Assembly (NCBI GenBank): GCA_030512335.1
Contig: JAULSU010000006.1
Span: 4,402,001 to 4,466,000 of the forward strand
Source of the DNA: Immersiella caudata
Taxonomy: Eukaryota > Ascomycota > Sordariomycetes > Sordariales > Lasiosphaeriaceae
Reading direction: 5' to 3'
DNA: 64,000 nt
Each line of letters opens with the position of its first letter. Position 1 is the first letter of the stretch. The notes under the pieces were generated by a model. That model was not told the origin of the DNA. It made no database searches and saw only the letters and a list, made by a program, of their open reading frames with translations. Made by a program: the position numbers and the translations under genes. Shown piece by piece: positions 34,780 to 46,663 of the stretch.

Positions 34780-36174
34780 ATGGCGTCCATCAGCGATAAC
34801 ACGCAGCTCATCAGCGTCTTTGGCTTTCCGACGTACAACAACTTCAACGAGCCAACACCGTTCACGAACCGACCGGCAACCTTGATTGGTTTCACCGTAT
34901 CCTTCCTTGTACGTTGCTCTCCGTCGAGGGCCTCCGTGTCGTCAATATCTTGCTGACAGTCTGGTGTTAAGGCCGTATCATGGATCTTTGTGGTGTTCCG
35001 GTTGTATGTGAGGTTTAGGGTGGTGCGACTGCCAGGCTGGGATGATCTGTTTGTGATATTGTATCTTGTGCGTACTCCCAGACGGTCGTATTGGAGGAGA
35101 AAGGTTGAGTCTGACATATATCATAACAGTTGTTTACTTCGGTAGCTTCGATATCTTTTCTCCTGGGTAAGTCGGAGGTATACCATGATCCTGGACTCTT
35201 TGCTGACGTTGTGTTAGCCATCAAATTCGGATCCGGTCGCCATTTCTTGCTGCTCACCTTTGGCGAGGTCAGGAACTACCTGGTGTTGTTCTACATTCTG
35301 AACGTCAGCCTCAACTTCGCGGCCACCTTCATCAAGCTTAGCCAACTGTTTCAATTCTTGCGGCTTTTCGAAAAGGGAACATGGGCCTACCGCGCTAGCG
35401 TTTATGGCATCATCGTTATATCTGCCTGGGGCATCGCTTACACTCTTCTCTCCATCTTTCCCTGCGCCAACATCCCTGATGCCTGGAATGTCCTGGCGAG
35501 GGACGCTCGCTGCTGGGCTTACGCCTCTCAGAACCCTGATGAGTTCACCGCCACGCTGGTGTCTCACAATACCCTCAACACCCTCTTCGACATGTACATC
35601 ATCGCCATCCCGTTCCAGCTGTACTCCAAGTCCGGACTGAGCTTGAGGACTCGCCTGGGCTTGTTGGTATTGCTGGGAATGGGTGCGGTGTGAGTCCCCT
35701 TTACGATCCCACCCACCTCCGAAGATCACTAACACTCTACACAGTGTCGTAACCCTCTCTGGCTGGCGCGTCTACGAAACAATCTACTTCAAAGCCGGCT
35801 GGTACCCAACGCGCGACCCAACATGGTACGGCCCCCGCTCCCTCCTCCTCATCATCCTCGAAGTCAATGTCGCCTCCATCTGCGTCTCGGTGCCCATCTT
35901 CTGGCCTGTCATCAGCCCCTACCTCGGTGCCATATTTATCACGCACGAATTCAGCGTCAACTACGAAGAGCGTGCTAGCTCCTCTCGATCAGGGCATGGA
36001 CGCTCGGGTAGCGATGCTTGGGTGAATGATAATTATTACAAGGATTCGTTTATTATGGATTTGGTGGATCCGCTGGGGAGTTCGACGAATAGGTATCTGA
36101 AGAGTCGGGAGAAGGAGAAGCTGGAGAAGTCACTGAGAGATTTGAAAGATTTGAAGGATGAGAGTGCGGTTTGA
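34780..36174 (+). CDS. Seven-transmembrane fungal rhodopsin-fold protein (PTH11/SAT4-like)
   Basis: 387-aa integral membrane protein in five exons (34780-34908, 34972-35067, 35130-35166, 35218-35689, 35745-36174). The order of features is that of the fungal rhodopsin-domain family (Rhodopsin_dom_fungi, formerly linked to PTH11 receptors): a first helix with LIGFTVSFLAVSWIFVVFRL, then the conserved PGWDDLFV loop, a third helix region KFGSGRH...NYLVLFYILNVSLNFAATFIKLS, the extracellular Cys pair (SIFPCANIP and RDARCWAY), and helices up to about residue 300. A hydrophilic tail of about 85 residues with Ser-rich and Lys/Glu-rich parts follows (DSFIMDLVDPLG ... REKEKLEKSL). Some relatives sense the host surface in plant pathogens, but most are uncharacterised. 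The first intron uses a TTAAG acceptor at 34971; an upstream CAG at 34956 would add five residues in frame. A strong palindrome lies in its leader. Confidence 0.85.
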
Positions 36175-36946
36175 TACCTACGTGATACCTACGGCAGCGC
36201 CCAGTGCGAGATATGAGAAATGAATGAGTGTAATTTTCTGTTGTTGGATGCTGTGCCAGTGTTTGCTGTAAATGGAAGGTAAACGGGCAGAGTCATCTCC
36301 TGTTTCAGGTTGCAGCTGTGAGCATCTCCATCGCCATGGATGCGCGGCGGCGTTGCCGCCTCGGACTGGACTGGCGGATGTCGGTTGGTGCTTCCTCGTC
36401 ATCTTCGCCGGGCTCTTTTGTCAACTTTGTCCTACGTTTGTGCTGTGCGTTGTGGTCATCTTCGATGGATTTCGCGCTTTGCAGTAGTGCAATGCCAAGT
36501 GTTGACGGCTGGTAGCGTTCTTGCCTTGAGAGCGGAGAAGTGGGGGTTCTGCCTGAGGCCCATTGCGCACCCATGGCATCGCCTTGGCGGACTGCCATCT
36601 CCACCAACAACTTCCAGGATACCTGGATACCGACTCAGTAGCATGTCGCCCAGGCAGCTATCAATCGGCATTGGCCTCCTCATGACCGATTGTACCACTT
36701 CATACTCTCATTTTTGACAAATACGATGATCCCCGAACAATGCAACCTCTTCAATGGGGAGACAGGGATCAACTACCCCGCCCCGTCCGGGCAGCGAGCC
36801 CGCGTCTCCTGGCCCTTGGTTCGGCAAAAGAGGAAGCTGGCAGGAGCTATCTAGTGGTGAGCCCCCGGTTCCCTCGGGCATTCGCTTGTTGCGCTGACAA
36901 CGAACGACCAAGACGCCGACCCTCGAATGTATCTGCCACTTCCACG
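36175..36946. other. Intergenic region and leader of the amidohydrolase
   Basis: 772 bases. The start of this stretch is the 3' UTR of the rhodopsin-fold gene. Open frames at 36272-36717 (+) have no domain. The reading frame of the amidohydrolase is open back to 36740, but that extension is rich in Arg and Pro and lacks family features, so the start was placed at 36947. Confidence 0.45.
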
Positions 36947-38440
36947 ATGACGAGACGCATCACCGAGCTCCCGACAGGCCCCGGGCCATCGATGCCCTTG
37001 ACGATCCCATCGACGGGACCCGGCAAGCAGCCATGTCGCGATCGTGGCCGCATCTTCTCGACTGCCTTTGGTATTGCTATCGACCATGGAACCACCGCCG
37101 CCGAGAGCGTTGGCTCCGCGAAGAAGAAGGTTTACACCATCGTGAGGGCCGACCTCTTGATTCCCGGCGACGGCGAGCCTGTCCCCGACGGCGCAATAGT
37201 CATTGAGGGCAAGATCATCGCCTGGGTGGGGAAGCAGCATGACCTGCCCGAAAAATACATCTCGGCGTTTCGCGACGTGAAGGTGCCGTATCTGATGCCT
37301 GGCCTTTGGGACGTCCACGCGCACTTTATGGGCGAGTCTGCGACCGAGGCGGCGAACTACGTCGGCTTCATCACTGAGCACCCGGCAAGCGCTGGAGCTC
37401 GACTGGCAAGGGGTTGCTGGGAGTCCTTGCAGCGAGGCTACACGTCCCTACGCGACGTTGCGGGGCTCGGATGTGAGATCTCGCGCGCAGTCAACGACGG
37501 GACCATTCCCGGACCTAACATCTACTCTTCGGGCGCGTGCCTCAGCCAGACAGCAGGTCACGGCGATGTCTTTCCGCTCCCTGCGGGGGATGTTCTCCTG
37601 AACCTCGGCGTGTCAACCGTCACCCCAGGGCACTTTGGCACCGGTGTCAGCATGCTCGTCGATGGTGTCGACGAATGTAGGAAGGCCGTCAGGCTGCAGG
37701 TCAGGCGGGGAGCCAAGGTCATCAAGGTGCTAGCGTCAGGCGGCGTGCTGTCTCGCGATGACAATCCTCTCTACGCTCAGTTCTCGGCCGCAGAGCTCGA
37801 GTGCATCGTTGAAGAGGCAAACCGACAGGGTCGAGCGGTCGCCGCACACGTTCACGGCAAACCCGGCATTCTCGCAGCGGTCAAGGCGGGTGTTACGTCC
37901 GTGGAGCATGTCAGTTTCGCGGATGAGGAGTGCCTAGAGCTGATCAAGGAGAAGGGGACACTCTACGTAGCCACGCGTTCAGTGATCGACTTGCTCCTGA
38001 AAAGCCAAGGAAGATGGCTATCCCCGGAGAGCTGGAAGAAAGCACAGCTCGTCGCAGCAGACCACCTCGCTGCCTACAAGCTCGCCATCAAAAAGGGCGT
38101 CCCTATCGCCTTGGGCACCGATTCGGCCCCCGGGTTCAATATGGCTGTCGAGCTCGAACACGCTGTCAACTGTGGGATGAGCAACCTCGAGGCCATCAAA
38201 GCTGCCACCGCGAACGGTCCATTGTCTGTTGGCCCTCAAGCGCCCAAGACTGGGCAGCTGAAAGAAGGATACGAGGCAGATGTGATTGCGGTCGTTGAGA
38301 ATCCTGTGGAAGATGTCAGAGTGCTCCAGAAACACGACAACATCGTCTGGGTGTGGAAGGGTGGTAAACTTTACAAAGGCCCCGATGTCGGGCCATGGGG
38401 CGAGGACTACAAGCTGTGGGACGACTTCGACTGGGACTAG
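36947..38440 (+). CDS. Ochratoxinase-like metal-dependent amidohydrolase
   Basis: Intronless 497-aa enzyme of the amidohydrolase superfamily. The sequence around ADLLIPGDGEPVPDGA, HPASAGARLARGCWE, SLRDVAGLGCEISRA, SSGACLSQTAGHGDVF, VIKVLASGGVLSRDDNP, AHVHGKPG, EHVSFADEECLEL and GKLYKGPDVGPWGED is very close to what I recall of the Aspergillus ochratoxinase and its relatives. Those enzymes are binuclear amidases able to hydrolyse the amide bond of ochratoxin A. Metal ligands are visible: HAH (about residue 124-126), the Lys expected to be carbamylated in AKVIKV (about 256-259), His in AHVHG (about 301), His in EHVSF (about 320) and Asp in LGTDSAP (about 391). The natural substrate is probably an N-acyl amino acid or peptide; toxin hydrolysis would need testing. 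No signal peptide is seen. The neighbours (receptor, decayed lectin) give no pathway clue. Confidence 0.88.
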   Translation: MTRRITELPTGPGPSMPLTIPSTGPGKQPCRDRGRIFSTAFGIAIDHGTTAAESVGSAKKKVYTIVRADLLIPGDGEPVPDGAIVIEGKIIAWVGKQHDLPEKYISAFRDVKVPYLMPGLWDVHAHFMGESATEAANYVGFITEHPASAGARLARGCWESLQRGYTSLRDVAGLGCEISRAVNDGTIPGPNIYSSGACLSQTAGHGDVFPLPAGDVLLNLGVSTVTPGHFGTGVSMLVDGVDECRKAVRLQVRRGAKVIKVLASGGVLSRDDNPLYAQFSAAELECIVEEANRQGRAVAAHVHGKPGILAAVKAGVTSVEHVSFADEECLELIKEKGTLYVATRSVIDLLLKSQGRWLSPESWKKAQLVAADHLAAYKLAIKKGVPIALGTDSAPGFNMAVELEHAVNCGMSNLEAIKAATANGPLSVGPQAPKTGQLKEGYEADVIAVVENPVEDVRVLQKHDNIVWVWKGGKLYKGPDVGPWGEDYKLWDDFDWD

Positions 38441-38899
38441 CTCAAGGGTCAGGGAGGCATCGAGGAGCGATGTGTGCGGAGTGAGCAGTATGCAGAGTGG
38501 GCCGCCAGTCTCCATCAGACCGCCATCGAGTAGCTGTTGCGAAATGAAGACGATTTCGAGTTTGAGAGCGAGCATCAAAGACGTATCGACCGTTTGTGAG
38601 CAGTTGTCAACGCCCACGACGCTCTGGGTTAGACACGGCCGCTCCCAGGCATTCGAGGCTTTTATTTTCATCCTAGTACTCGGCAAAAGGCCCCCCCCCC
38701 CTATGGGCGTGTCCCTTTGCTCGAAATGATGACATTTCCCTCCATGCAAGCGGCCAGTCGGGAGAGGCGATTCGCGAACCATTGTCCGCCTTGTTGGGCT
38801 GAAAGATGGCAACGAAAGCGTCATGTCGACGCAGCGCTTCAGTGGACAGTTGGGGGAGTGCCCTGTAAAAGTTAGGGTGATCCCGCAGGATCGCCCAGC
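38441..38899. other. Intergenic region; may hold a lost first exon of the lectin-like gene
   Basis: 459 bases. A short C-tract (38691-38702) is present. The downstream pseudogene has no ATG in its open N-terminal segment, so its original first exon, if any survives, would lie here. A start at about 38728 followed by acceptors near 38896 is possible but not convincing. Confidence 0.4.
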
Positions 38900-40391
38900 T
38901 TGGTCGAAGGCGGGACGAGTGGCCTCCTGTCAGAGCCAGCACAACAGACTCGGCCCGCCCCATCTCGAAGGCGCTGGCTGATAACAGGCGGGTTTGTCCT
39001 CTTGCTGGTTGTTCTCGCTGCTGTCTTGGGAGGGGTTTTTGGGAGCCGGGCTGCGAATAGCGGGTCAGTCACAAGAGAGCCATCGATACGCTCCGACGAA
39101 GGCGAGGGGCACGCCCAGGACAGCCCGACTGCCAGTGCTCATGCGAAGGGGCCAGCCAGTGAAACCAAAACAACCAGCCAGCCAGCCGCAACCCCGACGG
39201 CAGCGTTAATACGCCAAGGGTCGGCGCTGAGCATCACTGGCATGCGAAAAGCGATGGACGCCTCGACCTTTTCCTTTTCTATCAGGACGGCCAGGACAAC
39301 CTACGGTATTCGCGATGCGACACGAGACACCTCGCCCGGGGAGACGGGACCTGTTGGGGCACCTCCACTCCTTTCAGAGCTTTTTCACGGCCTGGGGCGC
39401 AACTTGCTGCATCTTCTCTTGTGTTTGGGTCGGGGTACAACGTAGGCATCTAACTTGGGAATGAAGTGGATATCGGCTGACCTATGGACATGACAAGGCC
39501 CAAACTGAACTGTTCTACACAGGCGACAATTCACGGCTTCTCGGAAGTAACATGAACGAGGTCAACACCCCTCCCATTGGGGAGGACAGCGTGAACACGA
39601 TGGACATCTCGACAGCCACCAACAGCAGCCTTGCGGCCTACTGGCGCTGGACAATATATCAGGATTCCAAGCTTGGGCTGCATCACGCCAGGAACAGATT
39701 GCTAGGAGGACTTTCACCAGCCTCATAGTGGGACAACAATGAGCTGACCGTTACTACGGTGGAGGGGAGCAAGCTTGCCATTGTGCCCATGTCAGCAAAC
39801 TTCAGTCGCATTGCTCTGAAGGGGGGATATGCTGTCTTCTACCAGGTCCCCAGCGGTCGCTTGGTTGTCAGTATCACAGACCTACATATTCCCGAACTCG
39901 ACCCATCATATCCACTCTCGTGGCCTCCTGGTAAGTTTGCTACCCTTACAACAGCTGTGACAGTGGCGACCCCGACAGGGTGGATGCTAATCCATGGTCA
40001 TATAGGTTTGCCGTCGATTCCCCTACCGGATCTTTCACCCATTGCAGCCTTCTCGGTTGCCCGTCCCCAAGACGAGCAGCAGCGCGCGGACATATATGTG
40101 CTGTATCTCGACGCATCACCAAACATCAATGTGGTCTTCACCGACACATCCTCGGGCTCCCCGACGTGGAAGACAACCCAGCCACCCGCGCTGCGAGGGG
40201 TCGACCCGGATACGAGCATCGCATGTCTGAACATGGCCACCTCGCCCAGGACCTCGACTGTGCTCGAGCAGCTCCTTGAACCTGCGTCTGAGAGTACAAA
40301 TTGATGTTATTTCCAGAAAGGGGGCGAGGTTCTGGAGGCTAGATTTGATGGGAAGGATTGGGCCATCGTGGGGAATGTGCCGATACCGTAG
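38900..40391 (+). pseudogene. Decayed membrane-anchored lectin-like gene (fungal fucose-lectin-type repeats)
   Basis: Remnant of a type II membrane protein with an extracellular lectin-like beta-propeller. From 38900 the frame encodes a short cytosolic segment, RRR, a transmembrane helix (WLITGGFVLLLVVLAAVLGG) and a Thr/Ser/Pro stalk, then RQGSALSITG. At 39251-39253, next to an AAAAG run, one base is missing. In the shifted frame the sequence goes on as DGRLDLFLFYQDGQDNLRYS, the repeat style of fungal fucose-binding lectin-like proteins. An intron at 39442-39497 (AAG acceptor) leads to AQTELFYTGDNSRLLGS. TAG at 39726-39728 interrupts PAS/WDNNELTV. A 75-nt intron (39931-40005) follows. TGA at 40302-40304 precedes CYFQKGGEVLEARFDGKDW up to the natural stop at 40391. 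There are thus at least three lesions, and no ATG was found. Both stops are explained by C-to-T changes (CAG, CGA). Confidence 0.7.
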
Positions 40392-41383
40392 CTCGCTACG
40401 CGGCGGAAGAAACGGTGTTGGCATTCTTTCCACCCGCTCGATGGAAAGTAGCTCGTGCCTACGGGCCTTGCCTATCAGAATCGAGTGCATTGAAAGACCT
40501 CTCCGATGCCTCTTCGCATTTCGAACTCGGCTTCTCAATATTGGGACACATCTATTTACCTTTTGGTGACGGTCAAACTCATTCCTCTGACACATGGCCG
40601 CCCACAGTCGACGCGGGGAGCAGCATCACCAAGCGCCAGTACCCTGTCCCCGGTTCCCCGATTCCGGGCCTTGGCACTGTGCATCGGCGATTACCCCGCT
40701 CGTCCCCGGTCGCCGCGCTTCGGCTGGCGACCCACCGGTCCGGGCAGACAAACGCAAGGGGCTTCCTTGCGAGATGTATTCGCATGCTATCTGTTGACTA
40801 GGGCCGCATTATCACTTTGTTGGTACTGCGTATGCAGAATTGACAGCTTCTTGCAGGTTCCGATTGCCAGTGGTTCCAGACTCTCTCGGCACCGTTAGCG
40901 CTCGAGACCAAGAATAGACGGAACTAGCGCGGCTGCTGCCATTGGCCCTCTCGTCGTGCCTACATGCTTTCCAAACTCTGCCCGCACGCCTTCGCCGCCC
41001 TCCAAATACGTGTTTTGGGGACACAGAAACACAGCATCCCACTCCGGTTATGGATAATGTCAATTGCCTAACCCGACCATCTCGGCAACCCTGCGCATGG
41101 GTGGTCGGCTGATGAACAGAAAACTCGGAGCTGAAGAACAGGCGCGATGTCGCCCAATCGCATCGGCGCACTGTGATATCATCAGCAGGGATGCTGCGTA
41201 GCGGCGAGGTCGCCTTCAACATGGAGGGGGGGCGAATGCGATTTTGTTTCACCCAGCGATGGGATTTCCTTACCCCGCACCGCAGCGCTCTCCTTCCGCT
41301 TGTTAGCTCCACTACCGACCTCACACCTCTCTGTTGGGGCGGCCTGCAGTCGGATTGTCAGATCCGTCGGCCGGTTCTTTGCG
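40392..41383. other. Intergenic region, promoter of the histidine kinase
   Basis: About 1 kb. Open frames at 40358-40898 (+) are shadows without domains. The last 100 bases before 41384 stay open in the kinase frame (from 41300), but no ATG precedes 41384. Confidence 0.4.
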
Positions 41384-44300
41384 ATGTTTGTCGACGCCGA
41401 GCCATGCAGACCTGGAGAGGACCCGACGCGACGGGAGGAGGCGGCGGCGGCGGCGGAGGCGTGCGCCATTGAGAAGGTCGAGGAGTTTGAGCGCGCGCGC
41501 CAGCGCGAGATCGCAGCGTAGGTCGATTCCCTGGCGGCCTGGCGTCCCCGAAACCCCTCTCGCAAGAGCAGAGCTAACATGCACCTCACGCAGCTACCTC
41601 TTGGCCGCTTCTTTTCCGATGGACCTCGAGGCCGGTCCCCGCGACAAACCCTTCATCAATCCAGACCCGACGCTCAATGCGTTGTGCCAGCTCGGGGCGC
41701 TCCGACTGCGATGCGATCGATCGTTTATATCGCTCATCGACAGGCAATACCAATGGGTAGTCGCAGAGACCACTCGCTCCCACTCGATCCGTGAGATGAA
41801 GTGGGAAGGCGACAACGACCGCATAGCCTTTGGCGTGACCAAGCTGGAATACTGCTATGGGGTGTGTCCTACAACCATGCAAGCCTTCCTGGATGAAACC
41901 GGGGCGTGGCAACGAAGGGAGCCGAATGTCATTGCGGACAACACTCGGTATATTGTCAACGACTTCAGAACGGATGCAGCGTATGCGGAGAGGCCGTATG
42001 TTGTCGGTTTCCCCTACTTTGTTTCGTACCTCGAAGTGCCCCTCGTGTCGCCCCTCGGGTATCTGCTGGGATCGTACTGCGTTGTCCACTCGGATCTGAA
42101 GGACTACGACAATGAAGAGACGGTTGGCACCATGAACGACATTGCCGCTTCGATCATGGTCTACCTCGACGGCGTGAGGCTGAAACAGAGCCTCCATCGC
42201 TCTGAGGATCTCATCGCAGGCCTCACCAACTTCGTCGCGTCGGACCCATCAGCAACCGTCATGTTGCAGGAGTTTCCCGTCCCGTCTACGCCCACGCCCA
42301 CGCCCACTCCCAGCCGCCCACCAGCTCCTGAGAAACCGCTCAGCCCAGACCCTTCAAAACGAAACGCATCCTCGTCCATCACTGGGAAGACAAGGCCTGC
42401 ACTGTCAAACCTGGTCTCGGGATCTTCGATCGAATCGTCCATTTCAACACCGTCTCTCCCCGGGTTGGGCGAAGCGTTGACGCCTCTCACGAGCCTGGGC
42501 GACGATGGCAGTCAGGGTCTCGCTGAACAACTTTCGGCGGGGCGTCAGACCTCCGCTCAAGGTGTGGATGGTCATGCCCCGGGCACTCCGGTCTCGTCGA
42601 ACACCGTCATCTCTGAGCATCACAGCAACGGCTTCATCAGCTCGGCCAACATCAAGTCCGCCTTCTTCCGCGCCGCCAAGACAATCCAACAGGGGATGGG
42701 CCTCGACGGCATCGTTTTTCTGGACGCAGCCCCGACAGCGTACTTCGACCTCTTAGACCAGGAGCCCATTAGCCATGGTGACGAGAGTGCAGGTCCTTTC
42801 TGCGCTGCCATTGTCCAGAGTTCAGCTGACCGAGAGGGAGGATCGTCATCGTCGCTCCCACACCACCGCCTTCCAGAGGCCGTCCTGCAGCGGCTGATCA
42901 GGAGGTTTCCAGGACCAAGCGGACACATATTCTCTGCCGACGAGTTGGGTCCTATCGATGAGAGCTACGCTCCGGGAAAGCCGTACCCAGGAATGAAGGC
43001 TAGTCGCAGCGATGGACCGCTCCGTGGCGATGTAGCCGCCCTGTTTCGGGTCATCCCGGAAGCCAAGTACATCATCTTCCTGCCGCTTTGGCATTTCCAG
43101 AGGGAATGCTGGTACGCCGCCACTCTTGGTTGGGTGACCGACTTGACACGCGCCATTCTCCCCACCGACACCGGACTGCTCGCTGCCTTTGGCAACTCCC
43201 TCATGGCTGACGTCTCACGTATGGAGGCGATAGCGGCCAGCCGCGCAAAGTCGAGCTTTGTGTCATCCATCAGCCACGAGTTGCGAAGTCCGCTACACGG
43301 GATCCTCGCCAGCAGCGAGCTGCTCCGGTCGTCCATATCGGATCCTTCCCTCCTGTCCACCCTCGACATGCTCGACTCGTGCGGTCGCACGCTGCTCCAC
43401 ACGTTCAACTCCTTGCTTGATCATGCCATCACCATCAAAGACGGGCTCGAAATAAGTCGGAGCTCGGCCGTCCCAGCCACCAAGTTGGAAGTCCTTGACC
43501 TAGCCGAGCTGTTGCAGGACGTGGTAGACGTTGTTCATTTTTCTCACCTCTCTGAGAGAGCGTACCAATCGTCTTTGACAGGAGCTCGGAATACGGCCTA
43601 TTCAAGTGCAGTCCGCTCCGAAGGCAAGATAGACGGGCTGGACCACCCGCTTCTGATCATGCTTGACATCGAAAAACGCGACTGGAAGATGCCTGTTGAC
43701 GCCGGCGTGTGGAAGCGCCTTATCATCAATCTCCAGAGCAATGCGCTCAAGTATACCGAATCAGGCAGCATCGAGATCAGGCTACAGATGGTACAGAAGA
43801 CGGATAGCACTGGCAGTCAGCGCAATTTCGTCTGCTTGAAGGTCGAGGACACGGGCAAGGGGATGTCCTCTGACTACATCAAGTACCGACTGTTCACCCC
43901 GTTCTCGCAAGAGGACAGCTATGCGCCTGGTAAGTGATGCTCTCCAGAGAAGGGCTTTGGATGACGGTACTAACACTCTCTTAAAGGTATCGGCCTGGGA
44001 CTGTCCATAGTCCAGCAGCTGGCCAAAAGCCAGGGCGGTTCCATCGACGTTAAAAGCTCAGTCGGCATCGGTACCGTGGTAGAAGTCTGCCTCCCCGCCC
44101 CCGTCAATGAATCATCCTGTGGGGTCACCGCCACGGACCTTGCCGTGTCGCCGGGCGCCTTTGATCAGTCACTCCGCGGACGGACACTCTGCCTGATCAC
44201 GCCCGAAGTGTATCACTGCTTGGTAGACAGCACACCCAAGCGTCTGGTCGACAAGTCCAAGAGATCGGCCATTGTGGAGCGCGCTATCCAGATCAACTCG

Positions 44301-45146
44301 TGCGGCATGGAATTGACGGTCGCCTCGGGGGTTCCCCTTCCAAAGGCGGATATTTACCTTCTAGACACCGAGTGTTTCCGCAATCTGCATCAGGACAAGA
44401 CTGACAACATCCTGTTACCCTCGGCATTACCACTTCTGCTGCTCTGCTCAGGGGCTGAGAAGCTTTGTCACGATCACGACACGATCAAGAATCACGCCAT
44501 GCATTTACACCATCCTATCAACTCCAAGAAGATCTTTTCGGCCGTCACTGCCGCCCTCGCTACTCCTCAACTAAAGAGCCCGGGAGGGGTCACGCACAAC
44601 GGGTTGCCTGCTGCCCCCTCGCTCACATTGCTGTCGGCCAACCCGCAAGCTTCCCCTGTCATCGACAAGTCAGATCCAGGGGGAAATGATACAACGCCGG
44701 AGTCAAGCGCAGGGTTGCCTCCACCGACAACGTTCGCTCTACACCTCTTGCTAGTGGACGACAACCCCATCAATATTCGTGTTTTGGAAAACTGCGCCCG
44801 CAAGCTGAAGCATACCTATGCGACAGCGTTTGACGGCCTAGAGGCTGTGCAACTCTACAAGAAGGCCCTGGACGAGCAAAGGCCTTTCGACATGGTGTGG
44901 ATGGACTTGCAAATGCCTAACATGGATGGCTTCGAGGCCATTCGTCAGATCCGCCGCCTCGAGGTCAAAACCGGAATCACCGGCTGCATGATGGTGGCGC
45001 TCACGGGTCTCAGCAGCGAAGACAGCAAAAAAGGGGCGATGGCGAGCGGAGCATCGACGTTCCTCACGAAGCCCGTCCGATTGACCGTGATTAAGCAGGT
45101 GCTAGACGACCAACTACAGAAGAAACAGGCGGGAACAGGAGCATGA
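41384..45146 (+). CDS. Hybrid sensor histidine kinase with N-terminal GAF-type domain and receiver
   Basis: 1,209-aa cytosolic-type hybrid kinase in three exons (41384-41517, 41594-43929, 43987-45146). Residues ~60-250 form a GAF-like sensor (DPTLNALCQLGALRLRCDRS, GYLLGSYCVVHSDLKDYDNE). A Ser/Pro-rich linker (about 280-400) follows, then a second conserved region. The HisKA H-box SSISHELRSPLHGILASSEL (phospho-His near residue 604) and the HATPase_c boxes NLQSNALKYTESG, VEDTGKGM, FTPFSQED and GIGLGLSIVQQLAKSQGG are complete. The C-terminal receiver starts LLLVDDNPINIRVLENC, carries the phospho-Asp in WMDLQMPNMDG (near 1127), and has ALTGL and the Lys of TKPV. All catalytic residues are present, so it should run His-to-Asp phosphorelay, presumably to an HPt protein encoded elsewhere. 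There is no transmembrane helix. Exon 3 joins through an AAAG acceptor in the middle of the ATP lid. The stimulus is unknown. Confidence 0.92.
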
Positions 45147-46663
45147 CAGGCAACACACGATGACAGGTTATGAAAATGGTCGGGCAAGGTAGATGAAGCA
45201 CATTTGGTATACAAGCATGGTGGGCGGCGTTCAGATTCATGAGTTTGGATACGATTTGAGTACCCAATATACCCTGGAGGGCACAGCAGGTTAGTTTTAA
45301 TCGAATCCATATCTATTCATTCTAGCTGTTTGCGATTTACTTCAGTGTAACCTGACAGCTGACCAGCCTCGAGGCTTGAGGTCTTTGGTTGGTAGTTTAT
45401 GATATTGCTTGTGCCACGGGCCAGTGGCTTGGATTAGGTGACGCTATTCAGCGCCGCTGGGGTGCAGATGATGCAGGCTGAGGCGCAGTTTAGTCTCGAT
45501 CAGCAGATCGGGGGTCCTGCGATTGATGGGACGGCTGTGGCTCGGGAATACCAAGCTTTCGAATTCCATGGTCGAGACCATCTGTGCCACCGCGATCATA
45601 CGGGGTGGCGGGAAGTAAACACCTTGGCGATGGTGTTCCAACAAGAACCCCTTTGGCAGTGCGCCCAGTGTCTAGGCACTGTGAGGTGGACATCTACCAT
45701 CCCACTTCAAGGCCTCCCGCGTTGGTAATGAGGCTTCTTACGATGTTAACGAGGCCTTTAGATTACAAGTAAAGCTATCCAACATGCATCTGATGCTATT
45801 TTACCTCTGTTGAGGGTCTAGATTGACCTGGGTAACGTGTTTTTCGCGCAGACGGAGCCGGCAGCCCCCTTTTCGGGCCGGAGCTTTTGGAGCTCAAGAG
45901 TTTATTCACTGCCTTCACCACATTCTCACGGAGTTAGCAATATCAGAACTCCAATAAAGTGACGGCCGTTTGATCATAGCGAATGCCACTGGACCCTTTC
46001 CTCCGGCACCAGCCCAGTCCGACCAGTCGCATCACCCGGAACGGGATGCATCCAGTCCTCGGAAGCGGCTTGGGAGCATTGGGCAGGTGCCGAGCCGGCA
46101 ATCCCACGCCTCAATATCGAACGCCGCGGTTATATAGATTAATATCCCGCCCATCTTGTCATTTGCCGGCACACGCTTTGGGCAAAACAAGACTACCTGC
46201 CGAATCTGAGCATATCGTGGAATATACCAGCGATAGCACACATGCCTGGAAAAACGCTAAGATGGCGTTTAAATGCGGCAAGTGGACGAGTTTTTAGTCT
46301 GGGCTTTGGGTCGTGATGTATTTGTGGTGATCAAATTACAGACCATCAGCAGACATCAGGTGTGAGGTGACGACGCACCATCAGTTGGGCACCGGCTGTG
46401 CAAAATCCTTTTAATATCTCCACGCCTTCGCCAATTCCTTGCGGTTCGACTTTGAGCTGTTCTTGCCCCCGGCTCGGCATCTCGCTCATGTCACGATCTT
46501 GACTCACAGCGTTGAGCAAAGAACGACCTACTCGACTTGACTTATTGAAATACTCTACGACCCGCTGTCCCGCGCGCGCCACACAGCAAGCTTGCGAGAC
46601 TCTATCCCCGCAGACACTTAATACGCGCATACAAATCGAGACGCAGCACTTTCTGACTTCACG
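45147..46663. other. Intergenic region, no gene seen
   Basis: 1.5 kb. The minus-strand frame overlapping 44945-45310 is an antisense shadow of the kinase end. Open frames at 45438-45728 and 45983-46297 (+) lack domains. The sequence before 46664 may contain the promoter of the following gene; no motif is clear. Confidence 0.4.
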
